64,000 nt of DNA, from positions 124,001 to 188,000 of the forward strand of contig CAVYJC010000005.1 of the NCBI GenBank assembly GCA_963768715.1, given 5' to 3'. The position numbers and the translations under genes were made by a program. Of this stretch, positions 45,813 to 52,971 are shown in pieces; position 1 is the first letter of the stretch; the number at the start of each line of letters is the position of its first letter. This DNA is from DATKEJ01 sp963768715 (GTDB taxonomy: Bacteria; Bacteroidota; Rhodothermia; Rhodothermales; DATKEJ01). The notes under the pieces are model-generated. The model had not been told where the DNA came from, did no database searches, and saw only the letters and a program-made list of their open reading frames with translations.

Positions 45813-47150
45813 CTATCGGTCGTTGCCGCTGGCGACCAGCTCGTCACGGACCGACTGAAACGCGGGGTCTTGTGCGACCAGACCGAAGACCGGCTCCGGC
45901 GTTCTGGCCAGCGAGCCAATCACGCTCTCTCCACCTTGGATCACGTCCAGCCCTTCGCTGATCGCTTCAATAGCCTTGGCGAACTGGGGCTCGGGGATCC
46001 GACCGAAAGCGTCGATCGCTTCGTAATTTTCCTGAATGGCCTTGGCAAAGCCCGGATCGTCGGCAACCATGTGCCAGAATCCCGGATGGTCCTGCACGGA
46101 TTTCTTGAAGTTGTCGGATTCGATCACTTCACGAACGTCATCAGAAACCGCCTCAAAGCTGTTGTCCTGGGGCGTGTCACCGCCTTCCAGCGCCTTGAAC
46201 TGATTGTCCTGAGGGGTGTCACCACCTTCCAGCGCCTTGAACTGATTGTCCTGGGGCGTGTCACCACCTTCCAGCGCCTTGAACTGATTGTCCTGGGGCG
46301 TGTCACCGCCTTCCAGCGCCTTGAACTGGTTGTCCTGGGGCGTGTCACCGCCTTCCAGCGCTTTGAACTGGTTGTCCTGGGGCGTGTCACCGCCTTCCAG
46401 CGCTTTGAACTGATTGTCCTGAGGGGTGTCGCCACCACGCTTCGTCTTGAATTCGTTGTCTTGCGGGATGTCACCACCACGCTTCGTCTTGAATTCGTTG
46501 TCCTGCGGGATGTCACCACCGCGCTTCGTCTTGAATTCGTTGTCCTGCGGGATATCACCGCCACGCTTCGTCTTGAATTCGTTGTCTTGCGGGGTATCGC
46601 CGGTACGGACGGCTACGGCGCCGACGTAATCGCGCACGGACTGATCCTTGATCATCGCTTCCCACAGCGGGGAGACGATCAGACGTTTGACGTCGTCATC
46701 CCACAGGGCCTTGCGTGAGGTTCCATTCTGGATCGCGTCCATGATCTTCTGATCTTCCAGCGCCTTCAGCGTCGGATTGCCACCCTGGGCCACTTCATTG
46801 GGACCACCGTCGGGACCTTGGATGGCTTTGTTGTTCACGTCGTCTTCCAGTGCCTTCTCCAAATCGTTGAAGGCCTCGATCGCTCTCGCAAACTTTGGAT
46901 CCTGAATCATCGCGATAAACGCGTCGTTCTGGAGAAGCTTCTGAACTTCCGTGTTTCCGAGCTGCACATCGTTTGCGGTGATCTGCTCTGTACGATAGCG
47001 GGATGCCGCTTCAACGCCGCTCACAACCGTGTCGGCGACTCCAATCGTGCCGCGCGCAAACTCCGGCGGAAATGAATCGTCGATCGATAACATTATCACA
47101 GCTACGACCGCCAGCACTGCGATGCCGATCAGAAGATGCTTGCCTTTCAT
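45813..47150 (-). CDS. Membrane-anchored 14-residue-repeat protein, copy 1
   Basis: The 445-residue protein is not recognised. It starts with one hydrophobic helix (MKGKHLLIGIAVLAVVAVIM), which is a membrane anchor or signal. The N-terminal part has helical segments such as DPKFARAIEAF. From about 183 to 330 are 11 tandem units of 14 residues: four of the type GGDIPQDNEFKTKR (basic) then six GGDTPQDNQFKALE (acidic), ending in a partial unit. The C-terminal part again has DPGFAKAIQE and PQFAKAIEAI segments. GGAG lies 7-9 nt before the ATG, unusual for this lineage. It is the distal gene of a sigma/anti-sigma operon. Confidence 0.8.
   Translation of the reverse strand: MKGKHLLIGIAVLAVVAVIMLSIDDSFPPEFARGTIGVADTVVSGVEAASRYRTEQITANDVQLGNTEVQKLLQNDAFIAMIQDPKFARAIEAFNDLEKALEDDVNNKAIQGPDGGPNEVAQGGNPTLKALEDQKIMDAIQNGTSRKALWDDDVKRLIVSPLWEAMIKDQSVRDYVGAVAVRTGDTPQDNEFKTKRGGDIPQDNEFKTKRGGDIPQDNEFKTKRGGDIPQDNEFKTKRGGDTPQDNQFKALEGGDTPQDNQFKALEGGDTPQDNQFKALEGGDTPQDNQFKALEGGDTPQDNQFKALEGGDTPQDNQFKALEGGDTPQDNSFEAVSDDVREVIESDNFKKSVQDHPGFWHMVADDPGFAKAIQENYEAIDAFGRIPEPQFAKAIEAISEGLDVIQGGESVIGSLARTPEPVFGLVAQDPAFQSVRDELVASGNDR
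46161..46604 (-). repeat. 42-bp coding tandem repeat array, copy 1 (10 full units plus a partial)
   Basis: Ten 42-bp units and a 24-bp partial unit fit exactly from 46604 to 46161. Two unit families are segregated: four encode the KTKR type next to the N-terminal side and six the KALE type toward the C-terminus, each unit differing from its family by a few synonymous changes. There are no spacers and the frame is kept, so it is coding and not CRISPR. Confidence 0.92.
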
Positions 47151-47245
47151 GGTGGTCTCCGTTCTTTGTTGGTGCTATTTCTAAAGTGCTAGTCGGTGCT
47201 CGGACTTCAGATGCGTCGTCTCGGCACAACTAATAGGAAATACCC

Positions 47246-47259
47246 GCGAGCCCGCTCGC
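47246..47259. promoter_or_regulatory. GCGAGC-CC-GCTCGC palindrome in the copy-1 leader
   Basis: A perfect 6-bp inverted repeat with a CC centre lies about 100 bp upstream of the copy-1 start. An identical one occurs at 48951-48964 just after the anti-sigma stop codon. It could be a terminator stem of the anti-sigma gene that was copied with the block, or a regulator site. Confidence 0.4.
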
Positions 47260-47364
47260 AGGTTGGAAAAGTTTCACACTGGCTTCAAATCAACAACTCG
47301 AGGACTGACCTCAGCCGGCAGGATCGACGACAGCCGGAGAACGTGCGCGACGCTTTGAAACGGC

Positions 47365-47395
47365 AGAAGCGCCGCGGAATCTCCGCGGCGCTTCT
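47365..47395 (-). terminator. Hairpin downstream of repeat-protein copy 2
   Basis: The same perfect 14-bp stem with ATC loop as at 45702-45732 (AGAAGCGCCGCGGA and TCCGCGGCGCTTCT), copied with the duplicated block. It is a candidate terminator or mRNA-processing hairpin separating copy 2 from copy 1 transcripts. Confidence 0.7.
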
Positions 47396-47475
47396 TCGGA
47401 CGTCTTCCAACGTCGGGACTCCTGGAGGTCGCATCAGCCGGGGGCCAGGAGCACGCCCCAGCGGCTGCTTATCTT

Positions 47476-48855
47476 CTATCGGTCGTTGCGGCTGGCGACC
47501 AGCTCGTCACGGACCGACTGAAACGCGGGGTCTTGTGCGACCAGACCGAAGACCGGCTCCGGCGTCCTGGCCAGTGAACCAATCACGCTCTCTCCACCTT
47601 GGATCACGTCCAGCCCTTCGCTGATCGCTTCAATAGCCTTGGCGAACTGGGGCTCGGGGATCCGACCGAAAGCATCAATCGCTTCGTAATTTTCCTGAAT
47701 GGCCTTGGCAAAGCCCGGATCGTCGGCAACCATGTGCCAGAATCCCGGATGGTCCTGCACGGATTTCTTGAAGTTGTCGGACTCGATCACTTCACGAACG
47801 TCATCGGAAACCGCCTCAAAGCTGTTGTCCTGGGGCGTGTCACCACCTTCCAGCGCCTTGAACTGATTGTCCTGAGGGGTGTCACCACCTTCCAGCGCCT
47901 TGAACTGATTGTCCTGGGGCGTGTCACCGCCTTCGAGCGCCTTGAACTGATTGTCCTGAGGCGTGTCACCACCTTCCAGCGCCTTGAACTGATTGTCCTG
48001 GGGCGTATCACCACCTTCCAGCGCCTTGAACTGATTGTCCTGGGGGTGTCACCACCTTCCAGCGCTTTGAACTGATTGTCCTGGGGTGTGTCACCACCTG
48101 CGCTGCGCCTTGAACTCGTTGTCCTGCGGGATGTCGCCACCGCGCTTCGTCTTGAATTCGTTGTCCTGCGGGATGTCACCACCGCGCTTCGTCTTGAATT
48201 CGTTGTCCTGCGGGATGTCACCACCACGCTTCGTCTTGAATTCGTTGTCCTGCGGGATATCACCACCACGCTTCGTCTTGAATTCGTTGTCCTGCGGGGT
48301 ATCGCCGGTACGGACGGCTACGGCGCCGACGTAATCGCGCACTGACTGATCCTTGATCATCGCTTCCCACAGCGGGGAGACGATCAGACGTTTGACGTCG
48401 TCATCCCACAGGGCCTTGCGTGAGGTTCCATTCTGGATCGCGTCCATGATCTTCTGATCTTCCAGCGCCTTCAGCGTCGGATTGCCACCCTGGGCCACTT
48501 CATTGGGACCACCGTCGGGACCTTGGATGGCTTTGTTGTTCACGTCGTCTTCCAGTGCCTTCTCCAAATCGTTGAAGGCCTCGATCGCTCTCGCAAACTT
48601 TGGATCCTGAATCATCGCGATAAACGCGTCGTTCTGGAGAAGCTTCTGAACTTCCGTGTTTCCGAGCTGCACGTCGTTTGCGGTGATCTGCTCTGTACGA
48701 TAGCGGGATGCCGCTTCAACGCCGCTCACAACCGTGTCGGCGACTCCAATCGTGCCGCGCGCAAACTCCGGCGGAAACGAATCGTCAATCGATAACATTA
48801 TCACAGCTACGACCGCCAGCACTGCGATGCCGATCAGAAGATGCTTGCCTTTCAT
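47476..48855 (-). pseudogene. Membrane-anchored 14-residue-repeat protein, copy 2, with +1/-1 indel pair
   Basis: The N-terminal 245 residues match copy 1, including the membrane helix. The frame has an extra base near 48098-48100, giving a premature stop at 48091-48093 (product about 254 residues ending KAQRRW). A compensating single-base loss near 48042-48047 restores the frame, so the C-terminal part (47476-47823) is again in the starting frame and nearly identical to copy 1 (final residues ASRNDR against ASGNDR). With both indels ignored it encodes 12 units: five KTKR-like (the last a hybrid), six KALE-type and one partial. It may be truncated in life, or the indels may be errors in repetitive DNA. 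Confidence 0.78.
47824..48309 (-). repeat. 42-bp coding tandem repeat array, copy 2 (11 full units plus a partial)
   Basis: Eleven units and a 24-bp partial unit span 48309 to 47824. One unit is 43 bp (hybrid KAQR unit) and one is 41 bp, so the net length is exactly 11 x 42 plus 24. Compared with copy 1 it has one extra KTKR-side unit, carrying the hybrid junction between the two unit families. Confidence 0.9.
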
Positions 48856-48950
48856 GGTGGTCTCCGTTCTTTGTTGGTGCTATTTCTAAAGTGCTAGTCG
48901 GTGCTCGGACTTCAGATGCGTCGTCTCGGCACAACTAATAGGAAATACCC

Positions 48951-48964
48951 GCGAGCCCGCTCGC
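48951..48964. promoter_or_regulatory. GCGAGC-CC-GCTCGC palindrome downstream of the anti-sigma gene
   Basis: Same perfect inverted repeat as at 47246-47259. It begins 14 bp after the anti-sigma stop codon on the minus strand, where it could end that transcript or regulate entry into copy 2. Confidence 0.4.
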
Positions 48965-48978
48965 AGGTTGGAAAAGTT

Positions 48979-49677
48979 TCAAAGTCCGTCTTCGCCGTTG
49001 ATGTTCAAAATCGCGTGCTCAGTGGCCTCTCCAGAGGTCAGCGTCACGCTGATTTTCCCCGTTCTCGGGAGCACCAAGCTATATGCCGGCGTGCCAGAGG
49101 TAGACTCAATCACCACCGGATTCACGTCGTTTGACGAAAGACTAATCGTTGCCGGGCCGGTCGTCTGAAGTTGCAGATCGATTCGCAGCTCGTCATTCAA
49201 TCTTGTAACTGTGATACCTGCGGTCGCGGTTCCCGCAACGACCTCCGACTTAGCCAGAACGGACGAGGGAACGCTCACAATCGTTCCCTGGACGGTTCCG
49301 GTATCAGGGCCGTTCGATTCGATGATGGAAATCACGCTCAGGCCGACGACGATTCCGATGGCGAATGCGTACGTGACGGCCCAGGCCGGGCGTTTGAGGA
49401 AAGGCGCGAGAACGCGATCGAACCAGCTTTCTGTGGCGGCGTCTGTCACCGGGGCCTCCAAGTGGGCGACCGCATTCATAACCCGCGACTTGAGCGTCGG
49501 GGGGGGATCTACCATGGGCACGGCAGTGAGCAACTCGTCAAGTAAGTGCATCTCGCCGAGGTATTCCCTGATGGACGGGTCGCTCTCGAGGAGCGTCGTC
49601 AGTTCAGCGTGATCCGACGGTGAATTCGTGCCGTCCAACTCGCTGTTGACGAGGTCGATAATTCGGTCGTCTTTCAT
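48979..49677 (-). CDS. Membrane anti-sigma factor
   Basis: The 232-residue protein has a short soluble N-terminal region (DDRIIDLVNSELDG ... LLESDPSIREYLGEMHLLDE) of the type that binds ECF sigma factors, without an obvious zinc-binding HC2 motif. One membrane helix follows (about residues 100-120, AVTYAFAIGIVVGLSVISII), then a strand-rich periplasmic domain. The start overlaps the sigma-factor stop by 4 nt, the classical sigma/anti-sigma arrangement. It would hold the sigma factor at the membrane until a signal releases it. The family assignment rests on position and topology. Confidence 0.8.
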   Translation of the reverse strand: MKDDRIIDLVNSELDGTNSPSDHAELTTLLESDPSIREYLGEMHLLDELLTAVPMVDPPPTLKSRVMNAVAHLEAPVTDAATESWFDRVLAPFLKRPAWAVTYAFAIGIVVGLSVISIIESNGPDTGTVQGTIVSVPSSVLAKSEVVAGTATAGITVTRLNDELRIDLQLQTTGPATISLSSNDVNPVVIESTSGTPAYSLVLPRTGKISVTLTSGEATEHAILNINGEDGL

Positions 49678-50252
49678 TTGTTGAAGTATCCCATTCTCGT
49701 GAGGACATCCTTCAGACGCTGTCTGGCCGTGTACAGTCTGGACTTGACGGTTTTCTCCGGGATATTCAAAATGAAACCGATCTCGGCGTATGAGAAGCCT
49801 TGAAAATGTTTCAGGATGACGATGGCCCTGTCCTCAGGTTCGAGTTCAAGAATCGCGTCACCAACCCGTTCTTCCTTGTCCAGCTTAATGGTCTCTTCTT
49901 CGGGCGAATCGACGGCGCTTTGCATACTCGGCTCGAGTGCCTCGAAGCTTCGGCGCCGCGTTGAAAAATTGAGCGACTCGTTAATCGCGATGCGGTAGAT
50001 CCAACTAAAGAATCTGTATCGCTCGTCGAAGCCGTCAAGTTTTTGATACGCTTTCATGAAGACCGTCTGTGCAATGTCCTCAGCATCTTCCGGATTCTTA
50101 ACAATCCGCAGTGCAACGTTATAAATCGGTTTCTGATAACGATCAACCAGGGCGCCGAAGGCTCCCCTGTCTCCGCGAACAGTGCGGCGTACCAGGGAAA
50201 GGTCGTCAGCGTCTATCCGATCGCGATCTTCCCGATCCGATTTGACATACAC
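49674..50252 (-). CDS. ECF-type RNA polymerase sigma factor
   Basis: The 192-residue protein shows sigma region 2 (FGALVDRYQKPIYNVALRIV, EDAEDIAQTVFMKAYQKL, FSWIYRIAINESLN) and region 4 (LEPEDRAIVILKHFQGFSYA, EIGFILNIPEKTVKSRLYTA, RQRLKDVL), with no region 1.1 or 3, as in ECF factors. It likely directs transcription of a small regulon, perhaps including its own operon and the repeat proteins. It follows the STAS gene by 36 bp, and its stop overlaps the anti-sigma start. Confidence 0.94.
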   Translation of the reverse strand: MYVKSDREDRDRIDADDLSLVRRTVRGDRGAFGALVDRYQKPIYNVALRIVKNPEDAEDIAQTVFMKAYQKLDGFDERYRFFSWIYRIAINESLNFSTRRRSFEALEPSMQSAVDSPEEETIKLDKEERVGDAILELEPEDRAIVILKHFQGFSYAEIGFILNIPEKTVKSRLYTARQRLKDVLTRMGYFNK

Positions 50253-50288
50253 AGTAACGGTGAAAACGTTGGTGGGTGGTCGAGCGGG

Positions 50289-50570
50289 TTACTCGATCTG
50301 GAAGATCAGATCGAATCCGGCAAATCGGAACACATCCGAGATATGGCTGCTGAGATTTCGGAGGGTGAGTTGGCCACCTTCCTCACTCAATCGCTTTTGC
50401 GTCCTTAGCAGGACACTTAGACCGGCGCTGGAAATGTACTCCAGCTTTGTGAAGTCGACAACGGTCGAATCCGCCACCTTGTCGAATACTTCTTCAGCCG
50501 TAACAACTTGCGAGGCGTCAAAGATGCCAGCAAGGAATACCTGTCCGTCTTCTACACGAATGTCAAGCAT
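50289..50570 (-). CDS. STAS-domain anti-sigma factor antagonist (RsbV-like), short
   Basis: The 93-residue protein is a compact STAS domain with the phospho-acceptor region LEYISSAGLSVLL (Ser47/Ser48 area). It fits the RsbV/SpoIIAA role of binding the kinase when unphosphorylated. The start overlaps the end of the RsbW-like gene by 8 nt, so they are tightly coupled. Confidence 0.88.
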   Translation of the reverse strand: MLDIRVEDGQVFLAGIFDASQVVTAEEVFDKVADSTVVDFTKLEYISSAGLSVLLRTQKRLSEEGGQLTLRNLSSHISDVFRFAGFDLIFQIE

Positions 50571-50976
50571 GCCGTGGTTTAACCGATTTAATCAAGGTTA
50601 TTTGGCTGACCCGATCCTTATAGCGATAGTGAATCTCATCGACCATCCTCTTGACGAGATGGATGCCGAGTCCGCCCGGGGTTCGCTCGTCGAGTGAGGC
50701 TGTGATGTCAACATCTCCGGCCGACGTAATATCGAACGGTTCGGTATCGAAGTCGGTCAGGACGATCTTCACCTCATCGTCGCTTCGATCGATCGAAAGC
50801 GTGATGTCGGCCCTGCTGTCTTTGTTGTATTTCACCATGTTGGTGAAGAGCTCCTCGACTGCAAGGCGAACCGGCAGCGAGACCGACATGTCTACATCCG
50901 ACGCCTCCGCAAACGTATCGAGAAAGATGAACACCTTATGGAGCTCGTCGAGGTTCCTCGTGAATGTTTGTTCCAT
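50563..50976 (-). CDS. RsbW/SpoIIAB-like serine kinase anti-sigma factor
   Basis: The 137-residue protein has the GHKL ATPase motifs: the N-box EELFTNMVKYN (about residues 42-52), a DxD region (VLTDFDTEPFD) and the G-box PGGLGIHLVKRMVDE. This is the kinase that phosphorylates STAS antagonists and binds a sigma factor or other target. It lies between the two STAS genes and overlaps the one at 50289. Because the sigma factor here is ECF-type rather than SigB-type, its direct target is unclear. Confidence 0.9.
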   Translation of the reverse strand: MEQTFTRNLDELHKVFIFLDTFAEASDVDMSVSLPVRLAVEELFTNMVKYNKDSRADITLSIDRSDDEVKIVLTDFDTEPFDITSAGDVDITASLDERTPGGLGIHLVKRMVDEIHYRYKDRVSQITLIKSVKPRHA

Positions 50977-51077
50977 GGCAGACTTTCTCGCGCTACGGCG
51001 CAGCGCCTTTTTCTTGGTGGACTAGACCATTTGGCAGCAGTTCGGCCTCGGCTCCGCGGATCGCACGGAAATCGGGA

Positions 51078-51452
51078 TCAATCTGCTGCGGCCCCGCCGG
51101 AAGCCGGATTGGACCTGAAACTTTCAACAGCCGCTGCGACGCTGTCGTAATCGTCGAAAACGCTCCCAAGCAGCTTGGTAATCAAGAACAGATTGCGGAT
51201 CCGCTTCGTCATCCCAGCGAGGCGCATATCGCCATCCGACCTGCGTACTGACGTCAGCCCGCCAATCAGAATGCCGATGCCCGATGAATCCATGAAGTCG
51301 GCCTTCGAGAGGTCAACCACAATGTGCGTCTTGCCTTTCTCGATCACTTTGGCAAGACCTTCTTTGAACTTTGGGCCGTCCACGCTGCCGAGAAATCGGC
51401 CTTTAACCTCAAAAACGACCGCATTGTATTCTTCGTTGACCGTGAATGGCAT
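51078..51452 (-). CDS. STAS-domain anti-sigma factor antagonist, long
   Basis: The 124-residue protein is a second STAS domain, with VVDLSKADFMDSSGIGILIG containing the Ser-Ser-Gly phospho-site, and a short Ala-rich tail. It would be substrate for the adjacent kinase and the PP2C phosphatase. It is separated from the kinase by 101 bp and from the phosphatase by 102 bp, so internal promoters are possible. Confidence 0.9.
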   Translation of the reverse strand: MPFTVNEEYNAVVFEVKGRFLGSVDGPKFKEGLAKVIEKGKTHIVVDLSKADFMDSSGIGILIGGLTSVRRSDGDMRLAGMTKRIRNLFLITKLLGSVFDDYDSVAAAVESFRSNPASGGAAAD

Positions 51453-51554
51453 GAGATGCTTGTTTAAAATAGTCAGATGTCGAAAAGTAGCCGTACATGG
51501 TACGGTATTCCCCGCGATGCGTCAATAATCCGCCGACCCTGAATCTGCGAATCT

Positions 51555-52838
51555 TCAGGCGTGCCGCTTGACGATCAAGAGCGTAATGTCGTCGTGCTGC
51601 TGCGCCTGACCGGCGAATTCTTTGACGGCGTTGAGCACAGTCTTGGCAAGTGCTTCGGCAGAAAGTGCGCGGTGTTCTGTCAAAAGGGCCAGCAGGCGCT
51701 CCTCCCCAAACTGCTGATGATGCAGGTTCATGGCCTCGGGTATCCCATCCGAATAGACGGCGAGCACGTCGTCCACATCCATCACTAGTGAATCCTGCCC
51801 ATACGGAAAGTCCCTCTTCACTCCTAGCACCAGACCTCCCAGTTCGAGCGTCTTCGTACTGCCGTCGCGTCTGACGACGTACGGCCGGTTATGCCCCGCG
51901 TTTGCAAATTGGATGGAGTTTGCGGCCTGGTCGAGCACGCCGTAGAAGAGCGTAACGAAATTCCCCCGGCGAACGCTGTCGCAGAGGAGGACATTCGCCC
52001 GCGAGACGCAGTCAGCCGCCGAATCACTCCACGCGGCCTGACTTCTCAACGTCGCCTGGACGTTCGCCATCAGAAGTGAGGCCGGCAATCCCTTGCCCGA
52101 GACGTCACCGACGCACAACATGAACTGATCGTCCGGAATCGGGAAGAAGTCGATGTAATCGCCGCCAACCGATCGAGCCGGCTCCGAAATCCCGTGAATG
52201 TCGTATCCGGGAATGTCCGGGTAATCCTTCAGCTGAAGACCAGTCTGAATCTCGTTGGCGAGCCGCAACTCCTCACGCATCCGCGTGAGCGCCTGTTCCT
52301 CGCCGTAAAGTCTTGTATTTTCAACTATTTGAGCAGATTGTGCCGCAATGATTGCGAGCAGACGCTGGTCGTCGTCCGTGAACCTGTCCCCGTGCCGCTT
52401 GTTGTACACGGCCAGGACACCCGTCAGGCGCGACTTTGTCATTAGGGGGGCCGCAAGCATGGTCTGGATTGACTCGTGCCAGCGGACTCCGCGAAACCGA
52501 TCGTCGGTGCGCGGATCGTTCACAAGGAGCGGCCGCCGGTTAATCAGCATCCAGCCGAGTACACTCTCACTCAAATGAAAGGACTCACGCTCGCCAGACG
52601 CGGACGACGTTCTTACGAGCGTCTTCAGCGATGAGTGTTCGGCCTCGTTCACGAGTGTGACGACACCCTGAGAGGCATCGACAGCCTTGATCGACCGTCT
52701 CACGATCTTGGCCATGATCTTGTCGGGGTCCAGACTCGCACCCAGGTCTCTGGCAAGGTCATTGAGCATACTGAGCTCGCCCACTGCACGCTGGAGGCGC
52801 GCATTCTCACGACGAAGTTCTTCGACTTGGGTAACCAT
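51555..52838 (-). CDS. GAF-PP2C (SpoIIE/RsbU-type) serine phosphatase
   Basis: The 427-residue protein starts with a short coiled coil (EELRRENARLQRAVGEL), then a GAF sensor domain (about 25-180, with VLAVYNKRHGDRFTDDDQRL) and a SpoIIE-type PP2C domain: SVGGDYIDFFPI, CVGDVSGKGLPASLLMA, NAGHNRPYVV, YSDGIPEAMN and QHDDITLLIV, which supply the metal-binding aspartates. It should dephosphorylate the STAS proteins encoded next, in response to a signal bound by GAF. It is the first gene of the locus and divergent from nrnA. Confidence 0.93.
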   Translation of the reverse strand: MVTQVEELRRENARLQRAVGELSMLNDLARDLGASLDPDKIMAKIVRRSIKAVDASQGVVTLVNEAEHSSLKTLVRTSSASGERESFHLSESVLGWMLINRRPLLVNDPRTDDRFRGVRWHESIQTMLAAPLMTKSRLTGVLAVYNKRHGDRFTDDDQRLLAIIAAQSAQIVENTRLYGEEQALTRMREELRLANEIQTGLQLKDYPDIPGYDIHGISEPARSVGGDYIDFFPIPDDQFMLCVGDVSGKGLPASLLMANVQATLRSQAAWSDSAADCVSRANVLLCDSVRRGNFVTLFYGVLDQAANSIQFANAGHNRPYVVRRDGSTKTLELGGLVLGVKRDFPYGQDSLVMDVDDVLAVYSDGIPEAMNLHHQQFGEERLLALLTEHRALSAEALAKTVLNAVKEFAGQAQQHDDITLLIVKRHA

Positions 52839-52965
52839 GAGGTTCGATTCGGGAAATTGTTCGATAATCTATGAAACACCGCGCTGATATGAAGTACTAG
52901 CCTGGTAACTCGAACCTATTGGCAGACCGTTTGTTGTATGGCGTTTACTATGTGGGGATAGACCG
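52839..52965. promoter_or_regulatory. Divergent intergenic region between the phosphatase operon and nrnA
   Basis: These 127 bases must hold the promoter of the signalling operon (minus) and of nrnA (plus). Candidate elements such as ttggca and tactatg near 52920-52950 are visible but spacing is not convincing. The role is inferred from position. Confidence 0.3.
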
Positions 52966-52971
52966 TTGGCA

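Larger units (their letters stand above)
45683..47276. repeat. Tandem segmental duplication, unit 1 (1594 bp)
   Basis: This block and 47346-48981 are nearly identical from the short common start (gcgacgctttgaaacgg) to the shared end gtttca. They differ in length by exactly 42 bp, one coding repeat unit. Each contains leader, repeat-protein gene and 3' hairpin. The block ends with tca, which in unit 2 is the stop codon of the anti-sigma gene. Confidence 0.9.
47151..47475. other. Intergenic region between the two repeat-protein genes
   Basis: This 325-bp gap holds, from right to left on the minus strand, the end of copy 2's 3' tail with its hairpin (47365-47395), a 69-bp unique spacer (47277-47345), and the copy-1 leader with the 47246-47259 palindrome. 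No gene is supported here. Confidence 0.8.
47346..48981. repeat. Tandem segmental duplication, unit 2 (1636 bp)
   Basis: Partner of the block at 45683-47276. On the minus strand it begins with TGA at 48981-48979, the stop codon of the anti-sigma gene. It is one 42-bp repeat unit longer than unit 1 and otherwise almost identical, including leader, palindrome and 3' hairpin. Few substitutions separate the units, indicating recent duplication or gene conversion. Confidence 0.9.

Noticed and set aside
45650..45961. Small plus-strand open frames over both hairpin regions
   Set aside because: They span the perfect hairpin and run antisense into the repeat-protein gene; they recur only because the block is duplicated.
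46161..48309. Possible CRISPR array because of regular repeats
   Set aside because: The 42-bp units are contiguous with no spacers, keep an open reading frame and show synonymous variation, so they are coding tandem repeats.
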